Origin: Punica granatum
Taxonomy: Eukaryota; Streptophyta; Magnoliopsida; Myrtales; Lythraceae
Assembly (NCBI RefSeq): GCF_007655135.1
Contig: NC_045132.1
Location: 9,610,001-9,674,000 of the forward strand
Direction of reading: 5' to 3'
DNA length: 64,000 nucleotides
Positions within the stretch are counted from its first letter, which is position 1; every line of letters starts with the position of its first letter. The notes beneath the pieces are model-generated. The model was not told the DNA's origin and made no database searches. It saw nothing but the letters and a program-made list of their open reading frames with translations. The position numbers were made by a program, and so were the translations under genes. Positions 1 to 10,312 of this stretch are shown here, piece after piece.

Positions 1-1056
1 GAGACTCGGCTGGAATGAACAGACCCGAACCGGTGCAGTCGGGTCGACTGGCAAACCCGACTGGCAGTCTGGCTTGTCGGGGCTGTACCGATTGATCGGG
101 ATGGAATTTTCACGCGGGGCCGGTTGCGTTGGATTCCCAAGAGACTAAGGATCGCGCTTGTGGTGGTTTTGGGAGGAGAGCATGCGTAGATTTTCCGGAA
201 ATCAAAAACAAAGTTGGGTTAGTAAAAAATGACAGACCCAGTCAGGACGAAACAGACCCGACTGGCACCCGATGAAAAAACGGGTCTACAGGAGGTTCCC
301 GGTGCTCTTTTGGTGTAAGTTCAGTGGAATTGGACTCCTAACTGAGTGAAGATCACGATGATAGGTGGCTCATAGTGAGATTCAACCCGAGCTGACCTGT
401 ACGTTCCTACAAAGTTCGGGTTAGAAAAGAAAACCAGAGGAACAAACTTGACTGGCACCCGATGAAGAAACGACTCTACGGGAGGCTCCCGGTGGTCTTT
501 TGATGCAAGGTTGGTGGCATTGGACTCCCAACTGAGTGAGGATCATGCCTGCAGTGGTTTCATGAGGATTGGACATGTCTATTTTCCTTAAAGATGCAAA
601 GAAAACCGGTAAAAAACTGAAAAAACCTGTGAAGGGAGAAAAGAGGGAAATGGCGGTAGTGCACGATTGGACGGCTCTCGGCACGCAACCACCTCATCAC
701 GGGGGAGAGTGAGAGTTGTAAGGAACCCCTAGAAAATGATGGTACGACTCGCCATAGTCTCGTGAGGTGGTGGAAATGTCGAGGAAGCCCGGGAAACCGT
801 GAAAATGCCTATGGAACTCGATTATGGACAAAGCTGGTTTGGGCTGCTAGAGGCTTCAAATCGCAAAACTAACACCGGAAATAGACTCGGGAGGTCGAAT
901 ACATGTGAGATATGAAGTTTGTTTGAGGCTAAGTTGAATCGGATGGCGGGACTCGTCTAGAAACCGGGAAAACGCCTAAGTAAACTGTTTCTGGTCAGTG
1001 CTGGTTTGGCAAGCTGCAAGCTTCAAATGCTGAAACTGACCTCGAAAATGGATTCG

Positions 1057-1057
<1 letters not shown>

Positions 1058-1101
<44 letters not shown>
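1058..1101. repeat. Poly-G run of 44 bases
   Basis: An uninterrupted G tract lies inside the minus-strand LTR just before the conserved TACATGTGGGATATGAAG stretch. Paralogous copies (for example 37450-37470) have no such run. A second G run (14761-14787) sits within about 20 bp of the homologous position in another copy. Its true length is uncertain because sequencers miscall such tracts. Confidence 0.9.
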
Positions 1102-1102
<1 letters not shown>

Positions 1103-1314
1103 ACATGTGGGATATGAAGTTTGGTTGAAGTTGGCTTAGGTTGGGTGGCGGTCGCCGGAAAACGGTTGAGTTTTCGGGCAATTTTGCCTTGTAATCGAGC
1201 TGAGGTGAGACTATGCGATTTTTCTAGAAAATGCTGAACTCTAAGGGGCTGGAGAGGATTTCCTAGAGTGAGAGAGCTTGAGAGAGAATGGATAGTGAGT
1301 TGTGATTAAGTTAA

Positions 1315-2138
1315 GGGTAAATTGCACTGGTGGTCCAAAATATTTTACAAATGTTTCATTATGGTTCAAAAAGTTTTTTTCGCTACATGATGGTACAAAA
1401 AGTTTCAAAATTGTTTCATGATGGTACAAACAGTCAATTGGCCCTAATGCCGTTAACATTTTGATGACGTGGCGCGTCCTATGTGTCACTTTTGTTAGGT
1501 GGAACCAATCATAGTGCGCCACGTCATTTAAGAGAAAATAAAATTGAAAAAAATCCTAAAAAATACAAAAAATAATTAAAAAAATACAAAAAAGGAGTAA
1601 AACTTTTGAAAAAAAATAAAAAAATTATTTGAAAATTTGAAAATTATTTTTTTAAAATTTAAAAATTTTTATTTTTTTAAAACAATACAAAAAATAATTA
1701 AAAAAAAAAAAAGAGTAAAATTTTAGAAAATAATAATAAAAAATTATTTTAAAATTTTAAAATTTTAAAATTTTTAAAATATTTTAAATAATTTTTTAAA
1801 AAATTTAAAATTTAAAATATTTTTAATTTAATATTAAAATTTTAAATTAAAAGTTTAAAATTATTTTTAAAAGTTTAAATTAAAAGTTTAAAATTATTTT
1901 TAAAAGTTTAAAAATTTTAAAATTTTTAGAATTATTTAAAATTTTTCGACCACGTTAGCAAGGAGGTGACACGTAATAGCCACGTCAGCGTCGGCTTGAC
2001 GGCGTCAAGTTCGAGTTGACGGTTTGTACCATCATGAAACAACTTTGAAACATTTTGTACCATCATGTAGCAAAAAAAACTTTTTGGACCATAATGAAAC
2101 ATTTGTAAAACATTTTGGACCACCAGTACAATTTACCC
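1315..2138. mobile_element. Mutator-type MITE, 824 bp, AT-rich
   Basis: The ends are long inverted repeats (GGGTAAATTGCACTGGTGGT... and its complement at 2138), continuing imperfectly for more than 50 bp through the FTCATTATGG-like section. They are flanked by identical 9-bp duplications TTAAGTTAA (1306-1314 and 2139-2147), the size expected for Mutator-like elements. There is no transposase frame, so it is non-autonomous. Roughly 1540-1950 is almost only A and T, made of short runs of AAAATTT type. GC-richer CACGTCA-containing arms flank that core. The empty site is preserved at 37826-37840. Confidence 0.88.
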
Positions 2139-2157
2139 TTAAGTTAATGACCCAATA

Positions 2158-2168
2158 CACTTATAAAA
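2158..2168 (-). promoter_or_regulatory. LTR TATA box (minus strand)
   Basis: Read on the minus strand this is TTTTATAAG, at the position occupied by TATA motifs in the other LTR copies. The MITE target duplication begins about 11 bp downstream in the sense of transcription. The placement as a core promoter is inferred from conservation. Confidence 0.5.
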
Positions 2169-3753
2169 GCAAGTTTAATAACAAGATTAAGTGGAGTTAA
2201 GTGGAATTAAGTGGTGCTTCGGGGATCTGAATTTTTGGAGGGAAGATTAGAGTGGGGAAATTGTCTTGAAAGGTGATGGGAGGTGATGGATGGGAGAAGG
2301 GAAGTGATGGGTATAAGAAGATATTTTGAAAATGTGTGGTGGAGGCTCATTTGGCTTGCTTCTAGAGAAGAGCCATGGCTTGCGACTTGGCTTGGCTAGC
2401 TCAAGGGTCCCACTTGACTAGGAGAAAAGCCGAAAGAAGCTCGAGGCTCAATTGGTCGCGAGTTCGATTTTTGTGGTTCGCTTGAACGACGGATTATCGA
2501 TGTACGCGCGAATACGGTTTTAATGAGCCTAATATTGACATGCTTCTTGTAAGCGAATGCTCGGGTGACCTGGGGACTCGAAAGACGGTTTTGCTCCGTT
2601 AGGATAATCGGGGTGAAGTTGTCCATTTCTGTCGATTGTTCGCGCCTCCGCGTGATGTACCCACTCGTGTCAGCGTGCTTTGTGCTTTGGGCAGAATGGT
2701 TTACTCGTCAACCCTTGCTAGAGATCGATAATCGGAGACGTCCTAGGAATCCGTGAATGGGGCTCTCTTAGTGTTTTCAAAGTGTTTTGATGTGTTCGGA
2801 GACCACTGCAATCTCTGTTTGTCCAAAACGAGCCCCGAGGGTTCGCCAGAAGTCGTTCAGAACCATTAAAACATCACTCGGGAAACCAATATGCGTTGCT
2901 TGGTCCGAGCCAATATGATTTCATGAGCCCTAGGGTTTGCTGGGAGTGGGTGGTGCAAAGCTCGGACGTCAACATTTCCCCTAATGAGCTCTGAGCGCAA
3001 GATTCCTGGTGAAAGGGGCCCTTTTGCTGCTGGAATGGTACTCGGGAAACCTAAATGGATTATGCAATGTGATCAGGGTTTATCTCCCCGGCCCTTGAGG
3101 TCCCTAGGATTGATTGGCATGGATTTCGTGCACCAACGAATTATCAAAAGGGTCTCTGGCTTTGTTTCTGTGCAAAAATGGCCCCTTTTTCCGGGTCGGG
3201 ATCCTCTCGGGAGACCAAGATGAGCTCCGAAACACAGTCTGAATCCTATTCCCTAGTCTTGGTCACCCTTGGGCATGTGCAGACCTGTTTTCATGTGCCG
3301 TTTATTTGTTCGTGGACCGGGCGTCCCGAGGACCCCGTCGGGAAGGCGTCTATGAATGTTCGGGGGGTGCCCCAGCTTAAGCAAGAGACTTTCGAAATGT
3401 GCTCGGAGGTGCCATTGGTCATTTTGGTACCAATAGGGATTTTTAGAGTCCCATATTGGGTGTCTTCTGAAGCTCCGGTGATCAGTCAATGAATAGTGCT
3501 ACAGTGCCGGCTTTTCTGTTTTGGGGCTTATTGCTCATCTGTTCTTACGATTGTCCCTCTTGGGCCTTTCTGGTAGTCCCTGCCATTTTCTGTGATCCAT
3601 GCCCCGTAATTGCATGCTTGCCTCTACTGACCCGACTGTGAATAGTGGCCCGAGCTTCTGCTTGGTGTTCTTCTGTTAAGCTTGTCGGGCTGTGATCAAG
3701 GTTACCAGTGGTGCTCCCTCTTGGAGCCGGTGGACCAAAATGGGGTGCTGGCA

Positions 3754-4060
3754 GGGGGCCCCCAACTCAAGGGTATCAATTCCTTGAAATCAGGCGGGGC
3801 TTTTTGGGGGCCTAATCGACTGTCGAACCGCGCGACGTACCCTTACTCGGAACCCCTATCTAACCTGTGTTCCTATCATCGGTCGTAGGACGCGACCCAT
3901 AGGTACCTAGAGCTATCGTGATATGCAATGCGAGTGATCAAATAAAAGCGCGTAAAGTAGATAAGCGGGAAAGTTGCAGAAAGCTGTAAATGAACATGCA
4001 AGCAAGCAAACGGGATCGAGCCTGAACCCACTAAGTATCTCCCCAATGGAGTCGCCAAGC
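3754..4060 (-). mobile_element. Remnant of retrotransposon internal region next to 5' LTR
   Basis: About 307 bp match the binding-site-proximal end of the internal region at 52118-52431 and, in reverse, 26676-26960. Everything further into the element is missing: type A LTR sequence abuts it directly at 3753/3754. Either most of the internal region was deleted or the left LTR inserted here. No open frame of note. Confidence 0.75.
4039..4060 (-). other. Primer-binding site of minus-strand element
   Basis: On the minus strand, directly after the LTR end (CGTACA), the sequence reads GCTTGGCGACTCCATTGGGG. It resembles the tRNA-Arg primer site described for Tat/Ogre elements and matches the sites at 26676 and 52431. 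Confidence 0.65.
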
Positions 4061-6529
4061 TGTACGGACCCGAATGTGGACTTTCGTCGGGGCCCGCATT
4101 ACGCGCTTTTGGATCTCGCGGCTTGGGAGTGTCCACCTCTCGTGGGGACGTTTGACGAACACGCGTGAGATGGCGTCGCCACTTATCATTTTACGACTCA
4201 AAGGTCGAGGGCGGATAAGTTACCTAGGTCTAGGAGTATGGAACACCTAGTTTTGCTAAGGCATTGATCTATACGGAACTGAAAAGTCCGTGTTCAGGGC
4301 TTCATGTTACGTGCGGGCCTATATCCCGCACTCCCTTTTGGTACTCTAGTTTGTTAGGCTTGTATGTTTTATTATTTATCGCGTGGATTAAGTTGCGCTC
4401 AGCTCGCACGTTTTGATGCCGAAAATTCGACGAATTAAACGATATCGGTTGAGAAGCCGAAAAAGAAGTAAACCCGTGTGTCGGGGAATTGGTTCACAAT
4501 CTTGTGTTACAGTTCATCGAACCATGGAGGTTGAATCCCTGCATGAACTAGAACCGCGAATTCTTGGATTTACTTTTCTTTGGGCAAGCATTCGACCGAT
4601 TCGATTAATTTGACTCTCGGACCGTTCGCTCACCGACTGGAATTCTTACAGAATAAATGTACAAAATAAAATCCTTACAATGCTCTCGAAAATAATAAAA
4701 TACAAATTACAAATGGCCAAATTCCAGTCGATTCATGTTCGGTTATTATTCCTCTCCAACTCACCGTGAGTTTAAGGAAAAGAACGAAGAACTAAAACTC
4801 GATGCACGCTCTCACTGAATAGGGCGTTTGACCCTGTGAGTGATGATCAGGGTGTTGGACCCTATGGTCGATGGTTAAGGCGTTGAACCCTGTGATGTTC
4901 GTCCTAGGGATCAGGCTCGATCCGCATGACAAACAAGTGCAAAAAGGTAACACGCAAACATGTTAATAACAGACAAGATGTTTGTTATTGTCAAGTGTAC
5001 GTGTTTTAGCAAATTATTAGTCCGGAGTATTTTGGCATGCAAATCTTGCCCTAGACAAACAAACGCGTGCTAATGTTTTAGCATTCGACTTTGATTGGAG
5101 AATGACATATCGGGTGTTCGTAGTCAAGTCTCGTGTGCGTGGATTGCTTTTACAGTGATTCGGTATTGTGACACTGAAGTTACATTGAATTTATCTAAAC
5201 TTGTATTTTGACTCTAGATTTGGAACCTAGAGTTCCACCTAGCCATTGTCTAGTGTTCAGTTAGGTCGAGTGAATGATTAATCAGATAATTATGTTTAGA
5301 TACAGAATACCCGATTAACACTCTAAACTATTCTAGGATGTCATCAAATTACAAACTGACATTCCTGCCCTTGATTTGAAAATTTGTTTTCTGAAAAGGG
5401 AAACAATGCAACACGGACCACCTCGGCTTGTATGTATGCGAGTTTTGAAAAGGGCATTAACATTGTTTCGTAATTAGTCGACGCGAGTTACAAATTAATG
5501 TCCAGTTCGTGCAAGGTTGTTTAAATTGAATGAATTAACCGTGTGAGCGCCTCGATTAACCCGTTCATGAGATTAATGCTTAATGTTATTGCCGAATGCA
5601 TTAATTATGAAAATGATTTGTGCATCGGTGACCAAGACGGGTCAAGAAAGACCGAGGATGATTCGGTCAAGAAAGACCAAACACATCCTTGGGTCCTAAT
5701 AGGCCCGAAAGGGTCTTCGAATTGTGAATCCATGCATATTGCTTAAAAGAGGCATTTTCAATGCGATGTTATTAAAATTACCACTTACACAAAATCCGAG
5801 AACGGACTCAAAAAGGGGAGAGGATGCCTCATTCAACCCGTATGAGTCTATGAGGCTCTCGGCCACTTCTCCTTGGAGAAAGTCAAGAGGTCCCATGGCC
5901 CAAATTGGATTTCACGAGGTTTCCTCGTCTCGTTTCGAATCATTTCTCGCATGCTCAAACAACAAACACGATAAATGACATGTGTTTTAACGAAAGTCGA
6001 TATTGCCATGTTGTATAAAACATTCAAGCATGGAAGCATGCACAAACATGTTATTTAAGGAATCAATAAAACAATACCGACTTCATGCGCGCGGGAAAAC
6101 ACAATGAAACTCGAGAATCGAACTTGGATCAGGTCAAGAAGATCGTTCCTTGCCCGAAAAGAGCAAGAAGGCATTCAGTCACCTCCCTTGGAAGGAAACC
6201 CGTGAGCTCTCATACCTTTCCCGGGTCGGGATGTTTTTCTCGACTACAATCCAAGTGTTTCCCGACTTGCTAACACGTAAATCAAGGATAAACATGCATG
6301 ATATAACATGGAAAGTGCATAAAAATGTAATCTTGTAAGTGAGCATGCTTGATACACCATATAACTCCATAAACACGCAATAAATGTAAAAAGCCTTGAC
6401 TCCTCTAAGTCGAGAATGTTTTACCTAGCCTCGGGATACGAGGAAAGAGTCGGGGAAGTGTTCGAGAGTCGGGTGACTCAATTGAACGCTTGGAAAGACA
6501 TTCGGGTGAAAGGGCAGCATGTTCCTGCA

Positions 6530-6780
6530 AGCTTAGCGAGCGGCTGGACGTGCACGGGTGTGCACAGGCGCGGCGGGGAGCTCAGGCGCACGATCGAGCA
6601 CGCGGGCAGGCTCGCTGGTCGTCAACGGACGTCCGGACATGCATGTGCATGCATGCAGGAGACGTGCAGGGCGTACAGGCGCAGCATGCGGACGTGGTGA
6701 CGAGACTAGAAGCGCGTGGACGTGCGCGCTCGCGGAAGCGCACGGGTGTCACCGAGCGCCTAGACGCACGGCTGGTGATG
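6530..6780. repeat. GC-rich hypervariable block of LTR
   Basis: This block has many alternating GTGCAC/GCGCGC-type steps and is unlike its AT-balanced surroundings. A block of the same character, though not clearly alignable, lies at 19436-19590 in another type B LTR. Open frames crossing it (up to 115 codons) arise from the high GC content and overlap in several frames, so I do not regard them as genes. Confidence 0.5.
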
Positions 6781-6783
6781 GGT

Positions 6784-7395
6784 GCACTGTTCACTCAAGA
6801 GCATGGTCATCACCCGAAAAAGATGAAATCGACCTGAAATGATGAGCAACTGACCTCAAACCAAAAATCTAAGATCAGAAATGAACTCCTTGAGTCCAAA
6901 ACATGTGGTCCATGGAGTTTGAGAATTTTTTGATCTAAGTCGGAATAGTGACCGCCATGGGTTTCAACTTAAACTCTAAGGGTTTTGGCTTGATTTTGGC
7001 TTGGGTGCTATCGGTTCTAGAGCTGGAGTTTGCTGCTGATCACTAGGGAGTTGAGAGCATTTTCCTAGAGGGAGAAAGCTAGAGTGCACGAGCACTGTTC
7101 ACTCGAGAGCACGGTCATCACCCGAAAAAGATGAAATCGACTTGAAATGATGAGCAACTGACCTCAAACCAAAATCTAAGATCAGAAATGAACTCCTTGG
7201 GTCCAAAACATGTGGTCCATGGAGTTTGAGAATTTTTTGATCTAAGTCGGAATAGTGACCGCCATGGGTTTCAACTTAAACTCTAAGGGTTTTGGCTTGA
7301 TTTTGGCTTGGGTGCTATCGGTTCTAGAGCTGGAGTTTGCTGCTGATCACTAGGGAGTTGAGAGCATTTTCCTAGAGGGAGAAAGCTAGAGAGAG
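6784..7395. repeat. Tandem duplication, about 307 bp x 2
   Basis: The block starting GCACTGTTCACTC at 6784 is repeated from 7092 with only scattered differences (for example CAAGAGCATGG versus CGAGAGCACGG). Other LTR copies do not show the second unit, so it is a local, fairly recent duplication. It lies just upstream on this strand of the solo-LTR insertion at 7422. Confidence 0.85.
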
Positions 7396-9026
7396 CATGC
7401 AAGAGAAGTCCTTATCTTAATTGTCAGCACCTCATTTTGGCTCACCGATTCAAATTACATTATCAGCAATGATCCAAGCTATGACTTGAGTAGAGTATAG
7501 AAAAACGGCTTAACAGAGTAGAAAATCACTATTCACCCTCAAGTCGGCGAAATCGGGCAAATGACACATGCATATGACAGAAGGACTCCAGGAGTCACCA
7601 AAAGGCAATAGAGCGACCGGAGAGCTCAACAATGTCCAAAACCGGCATTTTCAGTATATCACACGGACGGTACTATTTTCCGATAGTTCGCTCGACCGTC
7701 GGAAGATAGCCAATATTGGACTCCAAAAATCCACTTCAATGCCAAACAGATGAAAAGTGTCCCCAAACGCATTTCGCAAATCATTTGCTCTATACATAAC
7801 AACTTTCTGTATACAGACAACTTTTCAGTGGAAGTCCAAAAATGTCGATTTCTCGGAGAAAAGTTAATTCCAAATATCAGATGCGGCCATGCCCCACACC
7901 CATATAGAGCACGAGCAGTGCTTCAAATTGTCTTTTGGAAGCCATACAGATACCCTGAATGACTTCCGAGCGACAAAACGGGCATACCCCTCTTCGGAAG
8001 AGCATAACCGGAGACTGGTCTGATGGAATTACGACAAACGAAGTTCATACTGCATTGCCCTGAAAACTCTAGCGGACATTCACAATTGGGCAAAACAGAC
8101 AACAAAACCCTTTTCAGTTTCCCGAGTAACCTCCGAGGAACGGAAATGGCCATTTTCAGTAGAAATGCATATCCGAAGGTCCTTTTTACGGAAACTTGAC
8201 GCCGGGTGTCTATCCTACACCGTGCTAGCCTTCTCAAGGCTCAATGTGGAATCGTCGGAATAAATCACACGACTCATCTAGACCTCCCGAGCAATGCTTT
8301 AGAGGTCTCAGATACACTTTTCAAGTCCTTGGAGGTCTGATCTCTATAAACAGAGATTACAGTAATCTCCGGAGTGCCTAATCAACTCAGAAATCATTCT
8401 GAGAAATCCAGTTTCGGCCTCCTAGGACGTCTCCGGCCCCACGTTATCATTACCGGCTTAAAGGATAATTGTTCACGTTGTCTGACAATTTATGTCAAAA
8501 TGACCAACGTGAGATGCAAACACAAGATATGCCGTCAGAAGCGGACAACTTTGCTCTGATCACCTATAATAAGCAAAACCGGCTTCCGAGTCTCATATGC
8601 TTCCGGGACATTTCTCCATGAAAAATGCCAATCTTAGGCTCGTTAAAACCATTTTCTCGTGCATATCAATAATTCGACGTTCAATTCGAACCACGAACTT
8701 CGAATGCGCGACCAATCGAGACCCGAACTTTGGCCCGAACTTACCTCACCACCCGTGGGACCCACGGCCAACTCATTGCCGCCTCACCCATGCCCATTGC
8801 CGTCCATGTCCCTTTGCTTCTTCCTTCAAGGCAACTTGCATTTGTCTTCCACTTTAAAATATCTAAGTGTTTGAAGACAACACTCCAAGCTCATCCATGC
8901 TCTTATCTCTTCTTCATTAATGCAATGGATGAGGATGAAGCTTGATATTTCCTTAAGAAATTCGGATTCCACTAATCCATGGCCCTAATTGCACTTTTCT
9001 TCACTAATCTTGCATTTAAGCTTTCC

Positions 9027-9034
9027 TATATATT
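9027..9034 (+). promoter_or_regulatory. LTR TATA box
   Basis: TATATATT is followed about 20 bp later by the conserved CATTAACTTAA stretch found beside the TATA motif of every LTR copy here. The transcription start is inferred to lie just beyond it. Confidence 0.5.
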
Positions 9035-9544
9035 GTCCAAATGTCATTAACTTAAATACACCTTCAAGCACTCTCTCTCTAGCATTTCTCACTCAAACAA
9101 AAGCTCTCAAACTCTCAAGGAGTTCAGCAAAATCGCAGCTCAGCAAGAACAAGCAAAACCAAGCAAAACCGGGCAAAGTCTTAAGTCGGAATCCATCCCG
9201 GCTTAAATCCAAACTTTACCAAACTTCATATCCCACACGTTTTTGATCCCCTCTATCCATTTCCGAGCTTAGATTTTAAGTTTGAAGCCTCTAAGCCATA
9301 GAACCACCCTTGAACAAAATCTGGACAGATTTGGTCCTTCTCGGGTCAAAAATGACAAACCGGGTTTCAAGCCTTTCCAAGTCGGTTTGAGCTACCAAAA
9401 CCCATCAAACACCTCCCACACAATCCTAGGGTGTCAAGGAGTCAAGAAATCCAAGAAAAACTCGTCGGTTTAACCCCAGGAAGAAGAAACAGCCCGATTG
9501 CCCAGTCTGGTCGAAATTTCTGACTGTTTGTACGGTTTTCTTGC

Positions 9545-9990
9545 AGATCGGGTCGATCCAGGACTCTTTTTGGAAAACGACCACCACAGCCACCTCCGGA
9601 GGTGAGTTAGCAGTCAGGAGCCGTTGGCCTTGCTAAAAAATTCCATCGGGAGCCTCCGTGGCGACGTCCGACCCGACTTGTGCCAGTCGGGTCCGAAATT
9701 CTAGACATGCTCTGTTTTGGGTGATTTTTGCAGGACTGTACGGGTTGACCCGACAACTCTGGGAACAAACGACCACCACGGTCACCTAGAGGGGTCCCTT
9801 GGCTACCCAAGGCCGCCGACCTTGCCTCAAAATTCCATCGGGAGCCTCCGTGGTGACGTTCGACCCCACTTGTGCCAGTCGGGTTTGTCCAGTATTCTAG
9901 CCGGGTCTGTTTGGTGCCATTCGGGTCTGTTCAACGGAAAACAGCCCAAACCCGACCCATCAACGGTCCAACCTGACTCTTGAAGGTCCC
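9545..9990 (+). repeat. LTR module array, two copies
   Basis: Two related units of about 190 bp each begin after a TTTTTGCAG- or TTGCAG-like stretch. They contain a conserved ...CTTGC..AAATTCCATCGGGAGCCTCC core and end in GTCGGGT(C/T)TGT. They are the same module that occurs three or four times in other LTRs (23446-24080, 57385-58205). Confidence 0.7.
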
Positions 9991-10180
9991 ATCCCGCATC
10001 TCGGGACTAGGTATGACCATTCCCGACTTAGAGGAGCTAGGACTTTTACATTCTTTTTGCGTTTATGGAGTTATAAGGGGTTTTATGTATGCTTTATTTT
10101 CAAGTTTTAATCTTTATGCATTTTCCATATTATATCATGCATATTTATCCTTGATTTATATGCTAGCATGTCGGGAAACA

Positions 10181-10312
10181 CTTGGATCGTAGTCGAGAAG
10201 AACATCCCGACCCGGGAAAGGCAAAGAGCTCACGGGTTTCCCTCCAAGGGAGGTGACCGAATGCTCTCTGGCTCCTTTTGGGCAAGGAACGATCTTCTTG
10301 ACCCGATCCAAG
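10181..10312. repeat. Foldback (inverted repeat) in LTR
   Basis: The outer arms CTTGGATCG (10181-10189) and CGATCCAAG (10304-10312) are perfect complements. Further complementary stretches lie inside: GTCGAGAAGA with TCTTCTTGAC, and a central CCTCC-AAG-GGAGG. The transcript would fold into a hairpin of about 130 nt. Homologous foldbacks occur in the other LTRs. Confidence 0.7.

Larger units (their letters stand above)
1..3753 (-). mobile_element. Type A LTR, minus orientation, left end outside window
   Basis: This segment runs parallel to 36361-39408 (the U3-side part of another minus-strand LTR) over its whole length apart from inserted sequence. On the plus strand it ends in the complement of the LTR start, CCAAAATGGGGTGCTGGCA (3735-3753), where other copies have TGCTGACA. 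Bases 1-600 hold the 190-bp module array in reverse. A minus-strand TATA box lies near 2160, and a Mutator-type MITE (1315-2138) sits beside it. A 44-base G run (1058-1101) interrupts the sequence. The downstream internal remnant belongs with a type B LTR, so this may be a separate insertion into that internal region (possible 5-bp duplication GGGGG after 3753) or the product of a deletion. There is no coding capacity. Confidence 0.75.

Noticed and set aside
1540..1950. Organelle-derived or telomere/centromere-like AT-rich DNA
   Set aside because: The block lies inside a well-defined MITE with inverted termini and a 9-bp duplication, and has no organelle genes or telomere motif.
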